Shown piece after piece: positions 1 to 8,189 of a DNA stretch of 12,650 nt; the first letter of the stretch is position 1; every line of letters begins with the position of its first letter. Source of the DNA: Gammaproteobacteria bacterium (GTDB lineage Bacteria; Pseudomonadota; Gammaproteobacteria; Steroidobacterales; Steroidobacteraceae). The position numbers and the translations under genes are program-made. The notes under the pieces are model-generated. The model saw nothing but the letters and a program-made list of their open reading frames with translations, was not told where the DNA came from and did no database searches. The stretch covers positions 1 to 12,650 of the forward strand of contig VBNP01000048.1 in NCBI GenBank assembly GCA_005877965.1. Direction: 5' to 3'.

Positions 1-622
1 GCTTGAGCCACGCGCCCTTGAGAACCGGCTCGCGGGCGCTGGTCGCGACGACGATGACGTCCGCCCCCCGCACGGCGGCTTCGGGATCCAGTGCCCGGGC
101 GCCGGTGTCGGCGGCGAAGCGCTGCGCGTGCGCCGGCGTCGGGCTCCAGACCCGCACCTCCTCGAAGCGGCGCACATGCCGCAGGGCTTCGAGGTGAGCG
201 CGTGCCTGTACGCCGCTGCCGATGAGCGCAAGCACCTTCGCCTCCTCGGGCGCGAGATGGCGCGTGACCGCGGCCGAGACGGCGGCGGTGCGCATCTCGG
301 TGATGAGACGGCCGTCGAGGAAGGCGAGCGGACGGCCGGTGGCGGACTCGAAGAGCGCAATGCCCGCCATGTGCGTTGGCACTTCCGTGCCCGCATTCTT
401 CGGGTAAAAGGCGACGAGCTTCGCGCCCATGGCCTCGCGCGTCGCCGCGGGCATCACGCCGAGATAGCGCTGCCCCGGCTCGACTGTGAGTACGCTGCGC
501 ACGGGCTGGATCACCTCGCCGGCCGAGAAGGCCGCGAGCGCCCGCTCCATCGCCGGGATGAGCTTCTCGTAGGTGAGCACGCGAGCGATGTCCGCCTCGG
601 AGAGATTTCGGATCACGCTCAT
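1..622 (-). CDS. Ornithine cyclodeaminase/mu-crystallin family protein (partial, C-terminus outside window)
   Basis: Reading the minus strand from the ATG at 622-620 gives 207 codons without a stop before the window edge, so the C-terminal third is missing. The protein begins MSVIRNLSEADIARVL. It shows the family landmarks: R42 in QPVRS, K68 in the GAKLV segment, R111 in the TEMRTAAVSA segment, and the dinucleotide-binding turn GSGVQA at 135-140, which opens the Rossmann domain. R42, K68 and R111 match by position the substrate-carboxylate ligands of ornithine cyclodeaminase. The family includes ornithine cyclodeaminases (ornithine to proline plus ammonia), alanine dehydrogenases and ketimine reductases, all NAD(P)-dependent and cytosolic. 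The substrate cannot be fixed here because the residues that decide it lie partly beyond the edge. The gene is divergent from ssb. No strong Shine-Dalgarno sequence is seen before this ATG. The family call is firm; the exact activity is open. Confidence 0.88.
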   Translation of the reverse strand, partial: MSVIRNLSEADIARVLTYEKLIPAMERALAAFSAGEVIQPVRSVLTVEPGQRYLGVMPAATREAMGAKLVAFYPKNAGTEVPTHMAGIALFESATGRPLAFLDGRLITEMRTAAVSAAVTRHLAPEEAKVLALIGSGVQARAHLEALRHVRRFEEVRVWSPTPAHAQRFAADTGARALDPEAAVRGADVIVVATSAREPVLKGAWLK

Positions 623-649
623 ACTCTATCGCTTTGCCACGAAATGCGG

Positions 650-680
650 TTCACCAGGCCCCGGGCGGCTCCTCTAGAAT
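650..680 (+). promoter_or_regulatory. Candidate sigma70-type promoter for ssb
   Basis: TAGAAT at 675-680 resembles a -10 box and TTCACC at 650-655 a weak -35 box, separated by 19 bases, which is longer than ideal. Transcription from here would give a leader of roughly 65-70 bases before the ssb ATG. It lies in the only spacer between the divergent ocd-family gene and ssb, where a promoter is expected. Assigned by eye only. Confidence 0.35.
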
Positions 681-742
681 AGCGGTCGCAAAGACACCCG
701 CGGGCGCTGGCTGCGACCCGCGCCATCCATCAGCTCAATTCC

Positions 743-748
743 AAGGAA
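743..748 (+). promoter_or_regulatory. Ribosome binding site of ssb
   Basis: AAGGAA lies 6 bases before the ATG at 755. It is one of the clearest Shine-Dalgarno sequences in the window and fixes the ssb start. Confidence 0.6.
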
Positions 749-754
749 CACACC

Positions 755-1246
755 ATGGCGCGTGGCATCAACAAAGTGATTCTCATTGGTAACCTGGGAG
801 CCGATCCCGAGACCCGCGCCATGCCCTCCGGCACGACCGTGGCCAATCTGCGCGTCGCCACGAGTGAGAGCTGGCGCGACAAGCAGACCGGTGAGCAGCA
901 GGAGCGGACCGAATGGCACCGCGTGGCATTCTTCGGGCGCCTGGCGGAAGTCGCCGGCGAGTACCTGCGCAAGGGCTCGCAGGTCTACATCGAGGGAAGC
1001 CTGCGCACGCGCAAGTGGCAGGACAAGCAGGGGAACGAGCGCTACTCGACCGAGATCATCGGCAATGACATGCAGATGCTCGGGGGGCGGGGCGGGGCGG
1101 GCGCCAGCGCTGCCGCGGCCGGCGGGGCAGAGAGCGCAGCCCGCGGCGGGCACGGCGGTGGCGGCTCGCCGTCCGATGCCGAGGAATCCGCCGCGGGCGC
1201 AGCCGCAGGCCGGGGCGAGGATTTCGACGACGATATTCCGTTTTAG
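755..1246 (+). CDS. ssb: Single-stranded DNA-binding protein SSB
   Basis: This 163-residue protein is a bacterial SSB. It binds single-stranded DNA as a homotetramer during replication, recombination and repair, and recruits partner proteins through its acidic tail. The N-terminal OB fold (about residues 1-110) begins with MARGINKVILIGNLG and contains the typical WHRVAFFGRLAE and YIEGSLRTRKWQD segments. Next comes a Gly/Ala-rich flexible linker (about 111-154), and the protein ends in the conserved acidic tip DFDDDIPF. Length is close to the usual 160-180. The start is supported by AAGGAA six bases upstream and by the family's standard N-terminus. It is transcribed away from the ocd-family gene and is followed by a 137-base spacer before miaB, so it is probably a separate unit. 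Nothing is unusual in the sequence. Confidence 0.97.
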   Translation: MARGINKVILIGNLGADPETRAMPSGTTVANLRVATSESWRDKQTGEQQERTEWHRVAFFGRLAEVAGEYLRKGSQVYIEGSLRTRKWQDKQGNERYSTEIIGNDMQMLGGRGGAGASAAAAGGAESAARGGHGGGGSPSDAEESAAGAAAGRGEDFDDDIPF

Positions 1247-1275
1247 CGCGTCCCAGGTACACGTAAGCCTCTGGG

Positions 1276-1281
1276 TATACT
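1276..1281 (+). promoter_or_regulatory. Isolated -10-like hexamer in the ssb-miaB spacer
   Basis: TATACT matches the sigma70 -10 consensus at 5 of 6 positions, but no recognisable -35 box lies 15-18 bases upstream. It would yield a leader of about 95 bases for miaB. It is an alternative to the TAGAAT candidate at 1361. Downstream, 1312-1329 forms a GC-only inverted repeat (GGGCGCG, four-base loop, CGCGCCC) with no T-run, so I do not call it a terminator. Confidence 0.25.
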
Positions 1282-1340
1282 CGGGTTTTCTGCATTGGGC
1301 GCGGCGTGCGGGGGCGCGCGGGCGCGCCCGTGCGAGGCCC

Positions 1341-1366
1341 TTGCAACGGTCCCCGTAGGGTAGAAT
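1341..1366 (+). promoter_or_regulatory. Candidate promoter immediately upstream of miaB
   Basis: TTGCAA at 1341-1346 and TAGAAT at 1361-1366 look like -35 and -10 boxes, but the spacer is only 14 bases. The -10 box repeats the hexamer seen before ssb. A transcript starting about 7 bases after the -10 would carry only about 10 bases of leader before the miaB ATG at 1384. No Shine-Dalgarno sequence is present in that stretch. Confidence 0.3.
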
Positions 1367-1383
1367 TTCCTTTTGCACGCCCT

Positions 1384-2766
1384 ATGTCCCGCCGCTACTT
1401 CATCAAGACCTTCGGCTGCCAGATGAACGAGTACGACTCCGCCCGCATGGCGGACGTGCTGCGCGCGGGCGCGGATCTGGTGGCCACCGACGACCCGCTC
1501 GAGGCGGACCTGCTCCTCATGAACACCTGCTCGGTACGCGAGAAGGCGCAGGACAAGGTGTTCTCGCTGCTCGGGGAATGGCGGCTTCTGAAGGCGCGCC
1601 GCCCGCAGGTGATCATCGGCGTCGGGGGCTGCGTGGCGAGCCAGGAAGGCGCCGGCATCACCGAGCGAGCGCCGTTCGTGGACCTGGTGTTTGGTCCGCA
1701 GACCCTGCACCGCCTGCCGCAGATGCTCGACGAGCTGCGCCGCACGGGCACGCCGGTCGTCGATGTGAGCTTCCCGGAGGTCGAGAAGTTCGATCGCCTG
1801 CCGGCGCCACGCGCGCAGGGCGCGCGGGCCTTCGTGTCCATCATGGAGGGCTGCAGCAAGTACTGCAGCTTCTGCATCGTGCCGTACACGCGCGGCGAGG
1901 AAGTGAGCCGCTCCTTCGACTCGGTGCTCGAGGAGGTGGAGCAGCTCGCCGCCCAGGGCGTCGCCGAGGTCACCCTCCTCGGTCAGAACGTCAACGCCTA
2001 CTCAGGTCCCATGGCCGACGGCGCGCGGGTGGATCTTGCCACGCTCATCCACCATGTCGCGCGCGTGCCGGGTATCGAGCGCATCCGCTTCACCACTTCC
2101 CACCCGCTCGAGTTCAACGACAGCCTGATCGAGGCGTTCGCCAGCGTCGGCAAGCTCGCCGACCACCTGCACCTGCCGGTGCAGAGCGGCTCGGATCGGG
2201 TGCTGGCGCTGATGAAGCGCGGCTACACCACGCTCGAATTCAAGGAAAAGGTGCGCAAGCTGCGCGCGGCGCGGCCCGACATTGCGATTTCCTCCGACTT
2301 CATCGTCGGTTTCCCCGGCGAGAGCGAGCGCGACTTCGCCGCGACGCTGGCGCTGGCGCGCCAGGTGGGCTTCGACCAGTCGTTCAGCTTCCTCTACAGT
2401 CGCCGGCCGGGCACGCCGGCGGCCTCGCTCCCCGATGAGATCGAGCCGGCCGTCAAGCAGCAGCGCCTGGCGCGCCTGCAGGCGCAGCTCGAGTCCCAGG
2501 CGCGCGCCATCAGCGAATCGATGGTCGGCACCCGCCAACGCGTGCTGATCGAGCGCGCGGCGAAGAAGAACGCGCGCGAGCTCGCCGGCCGCACCGCCAA
2601 CAACCGCTGGGTGAACTTCGCCGGACCCGCCGCCCTCATCGGCCGCTTCGTCGACGTGATCGTCACCGAGGCGCGCCCGCACAGCCTGCGCGGGCGCCTG
2701 GCGGGCACGCCCGGCGGTGCGCAGGCGCTCACCGTCGCCGCCTCGGCCGCCGCGGCCGGCGGCTGA
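1384..2766 (+). CDS. miaB: tRNA-2-methylthio-N6-dimethylallyladenosine synthase MiaB
   Basis: The 460-residue protein is a radical-SAM methylthiotransferase. It converts i6A37 to ms2i6A37 in tRNAs that read UNN codons. The N-terminal UPF0004 domain supplies the auxiliary 4Fe-4S cluster through C12 (KTFGCQMNEYDS), C49 (NTCSVREKA) and C83 (GVGGCVAS). The radical-SAM core carries CSKYCSFC with C157, C161 and C164, and a TRAM RNA-binding domain lies at about 375-440. The C-terminus is a short Ala/Gly-rich tail. The start at 1384 is chosen because MSRRYFIKTFGCQMN aligns with the family N-terminus; the frame is open upstream to 1306, but that part is Arg/Gly/Pro-rich and unlike MiaB. No clear Shine-Dalgarno sequence precedes it. 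It heads the run that continues with phoH, ybeY and corC, as in other gammaproteobacteria. Length is near the usual 440-475. Confidence 0.96.
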   Translation: MSRRYFIKTFGCQMNEYDSARMADVLRAGADLVATDDPLEADLLLMNTCSVREKAQDKVFSLLGEWRLLKARRPQVIIGVGGCVASQEGAGITERAPFVDLVFGPQTLHRLPQMLDELRRTGTPVVDVSFPEVEKFDRLPAPRAQGARAFVSIMEGCSKYCSFCIVPYTRGEEVSRSFDSVLEEVEQLAAQGVAEVTLLGQNVNAYSGPMADGARVDLATLIHHVARVPGIERIRFTTSHPLEFNDSLIEAFASVGKLADHLHLPVQSGSDRVLALMKRGYTTLEFKEKVRKLRAARPDIAISSDFIVGFPGESERDFAATLALARQVGFDQSFSFLYSRRPGTPAASLPDEIEPAVKQQRLARLQAQLESQARAISESMVGTRQRVLIERAAKKNARELAGRTANNRWVNFAGPAALIGRFVDVIVTEARPHSLRGRLAGTPGGAQALTVAASAAAAGG

Positions 2767-2772
2767 ACGCCT

Positions 2773-3734
<962 letters not shown>

Positions 3735-3738
<4 letters not shown>

Positions 3739-4226
3739 GGGTGCCGGAGCGGCGCCGGCGCCCCGGCGTGCAGGTCGAGCTGCAGCGGCGCGTGCGCAGC
3801 TGGTCGCCGACACGGCGCGACCTCGCGCGCTGGGCGAGCGTGGCCGCCGGCAGCGGCGCGAGCGGGCGCGAGCTCGGGGTGTGCGTGGTGGGCGCGCCCG
3901 AGAGCCGGCGGCTCAATGCACGGTTCCGCGGCCTTGACGCGCCGACCAACGTGCTGTCGTTCACCTCGGCGGCGCTGCCACGCGCGCCGGTGGGCGGGGC
4001 GCGCACTCTCGGGGAGCTGGTGATCTGCCCGCGCGTGCTGCGCGCCGAGGCGCGTGCGCAGGACAAGAGCCTGAGGGCGCACTGGGCGCACCTGGTGGTG
4101 CACGGCACGCTGCACCTGCTGGGCTACGACCACCAGCGCGCCGCGCAGGCGCGGCGCATGGAGCGACGCGAGATCGCGGTGCTGCATCGCCTGGGATTCG
4201 CCAATCCCTACCGGAGCCCCGGATGA
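3735..4226 (+). CDS. ybeY: Endoribonuclease YbeY (16S rRNA maturation)
   Basis: The 163-residue protein is the zinc-dependent endoribonuclease YbeY/UPF0054, needed for 16S rRNA 3' maturation and late ribosome quality control. The signature HGTLHLLGYDH gives the zinc ligands H123, H127 and H133. The upstream segment LNARFRGLDAPTNVLSF contains R65, which matches the conserved Arg of the family. GELVICPRVL and HWAHLVVHG are also typical. It overlaps phoH and corC by four bases at each end (ATGA twice), which indicates translational coupling. One oddity is the segment after H133 (134-147), which is Arg/Gln/Ala-rich with few acidic residues, where many YbeY proteins have a run of Asp/Glu. It is also about two residues shorter there. 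The N-terminus (RVPERRRRPG) is very basic. The catalytic residues are intact, so I expect it to function. Confidence 0.95.
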
Positions 4227-5023
4227 CCAAGGACCTCAACACCACCGGCCGCTGGCTGAAGCGGCTCACGCAGGGGCTGGCGCCCGAGCCGCAGGACCGC
4301 AAGCAGCTGCTGGCGGTGCTGCGCGAGGCCGGCGAGCGCGGGCTCGTCGACAGCGATGCGCTCACCATGCTCGAGGGAGTGCTGGAGGTCGGCGACCTGC
4401 AGGTGCGCGACATCATGGTGCCGCGCGCGCAGATGGCGTTCGTGCGGCGCGACAGCGAAGCGGCGCGCATCCTGCCGGTGGTGGTGGAATCGGGCCACTC
4501 GCGTTTCCCGGTGATGGACGAGGATCGCGACGACATCGTCGGCATCCTGCTGGCGAAGGATCTGCTGCGCCTCACGACGGCGCAGGCGCGCGAGCGCTTC
4601 GACATCCGCGAGTACATGCGCCCGGCGGTGTTCGTGCCGGAGTCCAAGCGCCTCAACGTGCTACTGTGCACCATCGAGGACGTCATCGAGCAGATCGTCG
4701 GCGAGATCGACGACGAGTTCGATGTCGAGGACGACCAGAACATCCGCCGCGACGCGGAAAAGCAGTTCACGGTGCGCGGCGTGACGCGCATCGCGGAGTT
4801 CAACGAGTACTTCGACGCGCGGCTCTCGCAAACGGAGGGCTTCGACACCGTCGCCGGCCTGCTCATGAAGCAGTTCGGCCGGCTGCCGCGCCGCGGCGAG
4901 ACCGCGAGCATCGATGGCTTCGAGTTCCGCGTGCTGCGCGCCGATCGGCGCCGCATCGATGCGCTGCGCGTGGTGGCGCCGCGCGACGTGCTGCCTCCGG
5001 ACGAGCGGTCCGCGGGCGCTTAG
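4223..5023 (+). CDS. corC: CorC/YbeX family CBS-domain protein with apparent internal deletion in CBS2
   Basis: This 266-residue protein is the cytosolic CorC/YbeX type, without the DUF21 membrane domain found in longer relatives. The family is linked to Mg2+/Co2+ efflux and, through its ybeYZX operon, to ribosome metabolism. The N-terminal helix is followed by CBS1 (about 62-118: VRDIMVPRAQM, GHSRFPVMDEDRDDIVGIL). CBS2 begins at about 127 (REYMRPAVFVPESKRLNVLL) but then jumps straight to TIEDVIEQIVGEIDDEFDVED at about 150. The CorC_HlyC C-terminal domain (about 180-250: GLLMKQFGRLPRRGE, RRRIDALRV) is intact. Typical CorC proteins have about 24 residues (EFR..R.HMAIV.DE.GG..GLV) between the LL and TIED positions; here only C149 remains. 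That explains the length against about 292 in E. coli. The frame stays open. A GGAG at 4213-4216 sits six bases before the ATG. The CBS-pair nucleotide site may be impaired. Confidence 0.9.
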   Translation: MTKDLNTTGRWLKRLTQGLAPEPQDRKQLLAVLREAGERGLVDSDALTMLEGVLEVGDLQVRDIMVPRAQMAFVRRDSEAARILPVVVESGHSRFPVMDEDRDDIVGILLAKDLLRLTTAQARERFDIREYMRPAVFVPESKRLNVLLCTIEDVIEQIVGEIDDEFDVEDDQNIRRDAEKQFTVRGVTRIAEFNEYFDARLSQTEGFDTVAGLLMKQFGRLPRRGETASIDGFEFRVLRADRRRIDALRVVAPRDVLPPDERSAGA

Positions 5024-5035
5024 CTCCGCACCACC

Positions 5036-6628
5036 ATGAGCGACCCGCCCGACACCGCCGTCAGGCCGGCGGAAGCCCGCTGCGGCCTGCGGCGGCCGCC
5101 GTCCGCGGCGCTGCGGGCGGGGCTGGCGCTTGCCGCGGGGGCGGCGCTCGCCGCCGCGTTTGCGCCGCTGAGTCTGTGGCCGCTGGCGGTGCTGTGTCCG
5201 GCCGTGCTCCTGTGGCTGTGGCAGGACGCCACGCCCGGGGAGGCGGCGCGGCTGGGGTTCTGCTTCAACTGCGCGCTCTTCACCGCCGGCACCTACTGGC
5301 TGTACGTCAGCATCCACATCCACGGCCCGGCGCCCGTGTGGCTCGCCTTGCTGCTGCTGCTGGGGCTGGTGGCCGTCATGGGCCTGTACCACGCGGCGCT
5401 CGGGTACACCGTGGCGCGCTGGCTGCCGCCGCGCGGCGCGCTGCGCTGGCTGGTGGCGCTCCCGGCGAGCTGGCTCCTCATCGAGTGGTGGCGCGGCTGG
5501 TTCCTGTCGGGTTTTTCCTGGCTGTCGCTCGGCTACTCCCAGACCGACACCTGGCTCGCCGGCTTCGCCCCGGTGGTGGGCGTGTACGGCATCAGTGCGC
5601 TGCTGCTGGTAAGCGCGGGCGCGCTGGTCACGCTCGCCTGTGGCGCCCGGCGAGTCCGGGTCCTCGCCGCCATCCTGCTCATCGTTCCGTGGGCTCTCGG
5701 TGCGGCGCTGCACGGTCACTCCTGGACGCAGCCCGCCGGGGCGCCGGTGTCGGTGGCCGTGGTACAGGCGGCGATCCCGCAGGACGAGAAATGGCTCGAG
5801 AGCAACCGCGACACGACGCTCGAGGCCTACCGGACGCTCACCGAGAAGGCACTCGGCACGCAGCTCATCGTGTGGCCGGAGTCCGCGCCCGCCGCCGTCG
5901 CCAACGACCTCGTCCCCTACCTCAGTCACCTGTACAGCGAGGCCTACACCCATGGCTCGGCGCTGGTGCTGGGCGTGCTGCGCGCGCAAGGCGGCGCAGC
6001 CGACAACGCCGCGCCGCGCTACTTCAACTCCGTGCTCGCCCTCGATCAGAAGGTGAGCTGGTACGACAAGCATCACCTCGTGCCGTTCGCCGAGTTCTTT
6101 CCGGTGCCGCGCTTCGTGCGCTCGTGGATGCGCCTGATGAGCCTGCCGTATTCGGACTTCACGCCCGGAGCGGCCGACCAGCCGCCCCTGCCCGCGGCGC
6201 ACCTGCGGCTCGGCGCCACGGTGTGCTATGAGGACGCCTACGGCAGCTCCATGCTGCGGGTGTTGCCCGCCGCCGACGCCCTGGTCAACGTCACCAACGA
6301 CGCCTGGTTCGGTCACTCGAGTGCCCGGTACCAGCACTTCCAGATCGCCCGCATGCGCGCGCTGGAGGACGGCCGCTACCTGGTGCGCGCCGCCAATGAC
6401 GGCATTTCGGCGGTGATCGGGCCGCATGGCGAGGTGATCGCGCGCGCCCCGGAATTCCAGCCCCTGGTGCTGGTCTCAAGGATCGTGCCTCTCAGGGGCC
6501 TGCCGCCTTATGCCCATGTTGGAAACTGGCTGGTCGTGAGCCTGGCCGCGCTGGCGCTGGCGTACGGGCTGTGGGTGCGGAATGATAGGGGCCGGCGCAC
6601 CGCTACCGGCCACGCCGGCCGTTCGTGA
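5036..6628 (+). CDS. lnt: Apolipoprotein N-acyltransferase
   Basis: The 530-residue inner-membrane enzyme transfers an acyl chain from phospholipid to the N-terminal Cys of apolipoproteins, the last step of lipoprotein maturation. The N-terminal half has about six to seven hydrophobic segments (roughly 25-43, 45-62, 70-92, 98-120, 135-152, 180-195, 200-222). A periplasmic nitrilase-like domain follows (about 235-485), and a final membrane helix lies near 495-515. The Glu-Lys-Cys catalytic triad is visible as E282 in VWPESAP, K345 in WYDKHHLVPFAEFFP and C397 in GATVCYEDAYG. NDAWFG and QIARMRALEDGRYLVRAAN are also typical. It starts 12 bases after the corC stop without a clear Shine-Dalgarno sequence. 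The lptE product downstream and perhaps the next protease are predicted lipoproteins and thus possible substrates. Length is near the family norm of about 510. Confidence 0.96.
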   Translation: MSDPPDTAVRPAEARCGLRRPPSAALRAGLALAAGAALAAAFAPLSLWPLAVLCPAVLLWLWQDATPGEAARLGFCFNCALFTAGTYWLYVSIHIHGPAPVWLALLLLLGLVAVMGLYHAALGYTVARWLPPRGALRWLVALPASWLLIEWWRGWFLSGFSWLSLGYSQTDTWLAGFAPVVGVYGISALLLVSAGALVTLACGARRVRVLAAILLIVPWALGAALHGHSWTQPAGAPVSVAVVQAAIPQDEKWLESNRDTTLEAYRTLTEKALGTQLIVWPESAPAAVANDLVPYLSHLYSEAYTHGSALVLGVLRAQGGAADNAAPRYFNSVLALDQKVSWYDKHHLVPFAEFFPVPRFVRSWMRLMSLPYSDFTPGAADQPPLPAAHLRLGATVCYEDAYGSSMLRVLPAADALVNVTNDAWFGHSSARYQHFQIARMRALEDGRYLVRAANDGISAVIGPHGEVIARAPEFQPLVLVSRIVPLRGLPPYAHVGNWLVVSLAALALAYGLWVRNDRGRRTATGHAGRS

Positions 6629-6648
6629 CTGAAGCTGGAAGTGTTCCC

Positions 6649-8184
6649 ATGAATCGCAAGTTCGAGTCGAGTCTCACGTCGCCCCCGAAGCGCATGATCG
6701 CGCTGTGCGCCATCGCCCTCGCGGCCTGTTCCGGGGACTTGAGCGCGCAGTCCGCGCGTGCCACGCCGCCCAAGGGGGCGGCCGCCGCGCCCGCCGGCGT
6801 CGCCGCGCAGGCCCCGGGCTCCGCGCCCGCCCCGGCACCGGAGCCCGTGCTGCGGGGGCTGCCGGATTTCTCCCAGCTGGTGGACCGCTACGGGCCCGCG
6901 GTCGTGAACGTGGAGGTCGTGGAGAAGGCGCAGCCCGCGGCCGGGGGACTGCCGGGATTGTCGCCCAACGATCCGTTCTATGATTTCTTCCGCCGCTTCG
7001 GCGTTCCCGGCCCCGAGCAGGGGCCGCACGCCAACCAGCCGCCGGCGAAAGGCGCGGGCTCCGGATTCATCATCAACTCCGACGGCTACATCCTCACCAA
7101 CACGCACGTGGTGGCCAACGCCGAGGAGGTGACCGTGCGCCTCACCGACCGGCGCGAGTTCCCCGCCAAGGTCATCGGCGCCGACGAACGCACCGACGTG
7201 GCGGTAATCAAGATCAGCGCCACCAACCTGCCGATCGTGAAGCTCGGCGATCCCTCGCATATCAAGCCGGGGCAGTGGGTGCTCGCCATCGGCTCGCCTT
7301 TCGGCTTCGAGAACAGCGCCACCGCGGGCATCATCAGCGCCACCTCGCGCTCGGTGCCGGGCGAGAACTACGTGCCGTTCATCCAGACCGACGTGGCGGT
7401 GAATCCCGGCAACTCGGGGGGGCCGCTGTTCAACATGGCGGGCGAGGTGATCGGCATCAACTCGCAGATCTTCAGCCGCACCGGCGGCTTCATGGGCGTG
7501 TCGTTCGCCATCCCGATCGACGTGGCGCGCAACGTCGAGGAGCAGCTCATCAAGACCGGCCGCGTGGTCCGCGGCCGCATCGGCGTGACGATCCAGGACG
7601 TCAACGCGCAACTCGCCGAGTCCTTCGGACTCGAGCGCCCGCACGGCGCACTGGTGTCCTCGGTGGAGAAGGACGGCCCGGCGGCCCGCGCGGGGATCGC
7701 CGCGGGAGATGTCATCCTCGGTGTCGGCGGGCATGCGATCGAGCGCTATGGCGAGCTGTCCGGTGCCATCGCCGCGATGCGGCCGGGCGCGGATGCGACC
7801 CTTTCGGTGTGGCGCAACGGCAAGGAGCAGAGCATCAATGTCAGGGTCGGGGAACTGAAGGAGCAGCCGCAGCTCACCGCGCGCCAGGGTAAGCCCGCCG
7901 GCCAGGGCACCGATCGGGCGAGCGCGCTCGGATTGACCGTGCGGCCGCTCGCGCCGCAGGAGAAGGAGCAGGCGAACACGCAGGGGAGTCTGGTGGTCGA
8001 GGAGGTCGCAGGCCCCGCCCAGGCTGCGCAAGTCGAGCCGGGTGACATCATTCTGGGCGTCAACGGCAAGCGCGTGCACTCGGTGAAGGAGCTGCAGGAG
8101 GCGGCCAGGTCCGCCGGCAAGAGCGTGGCGCTGCTGATCCAGCGCGAGGACGCCCAGATTTTCGTGCCGCTGCGCCTGCCGTAA
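6649..8184 (+). CDS. Periplasmic HtrA-type serine protease (DegP/DegQ/MucD-like)
   Basis: This 511-residue protein is a Do-type HtrA protease, which degrades or refolds misfolded envelope proteins. The trypsin-like domain has the triad H153 (TNTHVVAN), D183 (RTDVAVIKI) and S256 (NPGNSGGPL). Two PDZ domains follow, at about 308-400 and 424-508, with DGPAARAGIAAGDVIL and VEPGDIILGVNGKRV as landmarks. The N-terminus has K14/R15, a hydrophobic stretch 16-26 and then L24-A25-A26-C27, which fits a lipobox. Cleavage by ordinary signal peptidase near LSAQSA is the alternative. An Ala/Pro-rich linker (about 38-66) separates this from the protease. The start at 6649 (ATG) is preferred because TGGAAG lies 8 bases upstream. 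A GTG at 6625 that overlaps the lnt stop would add eight residues, and an ATG at 6694 would shorten the signal. Whether it is DegP, DegQ or MucD cannot be settled from sequence alone. It is an insertion relative to the E. coli lnt-leuS region. Confidence 0.93.
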   Translation: MNRKFESSLTSPPKRMIALCAIALAACSGDLSAQSARATPPKGAAAAPAGVAAQAPGSAPAPAPEPVLRGLPDFSQLVDRYGPAVVNVEVVEKAQPAAGGLPGLSPNDPFYDFFRRFGVPGPEQGPHANQPPAKGAGSGFIINSDGYILTNTHVVANAEEVTVRLTDRREFPAKVIGADERTDVAVIKISATNLPIVKLGDPSHIKPGQWVLAIGSPFGFENSATAGIISATSRSVPGENYVPFIQTDVAVNPGNSGGPLFNMAGEVIGINSQIFSRTGGFMGVSFAIPIDVARNVEEQLIKTGRVVRGRIGVTIQDVNAQLAESFGLERPHGALVSSVEKDGPAARAGIAAGDVILGVGGHAIERYGELSGAIAAMRPGADATLSVWRNGKEQSINVRVGELKEQPQLTARQGKPAGQGTDRASALGLTVRPLAPQEKEQANTQGSLVVEEVAGPAQAAQVEPGDIILGVNGKRVHSVKELQEAARSAGKSVALLIQREDAQIFVPLRLP

Positions 8185-8189
8185 GAACA

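Noticed and set aside
1312..1329. GC-only inverted repeat in the ssb-miaB spacer as a terminator of ssb
   Set aside because: The seven-base stem with a four-base loop is not followed by a T-run, and GC-rich DNA of this kind yields such repeats often.
1306..1383. Upstream extension of miaB to 1306
   Set aside because: The extra 26 residues are Arg/Gly/Pro-rich, overlap the promoter-like hexamer and do not resemble any MiaB N-terminus.
4661..6427. Long minus-strand open frame of 588 codons opposite corC and lnt
   Set aside because: It is rich in Arg, Gln, His and Gly with no recognisable domain, and it lies antisense to two clearly conserved genes. Such frames are common in GC-rich coding DNA.
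6625..6648. GTG at 6625 as the start of the HtrA protease
   Set aside because: It overlaps the lnt stop and would allow coupling, but the ATG at 6649 has a better-placed TGGAAG upstream and gives a more typical signal sequence. It remains possible.
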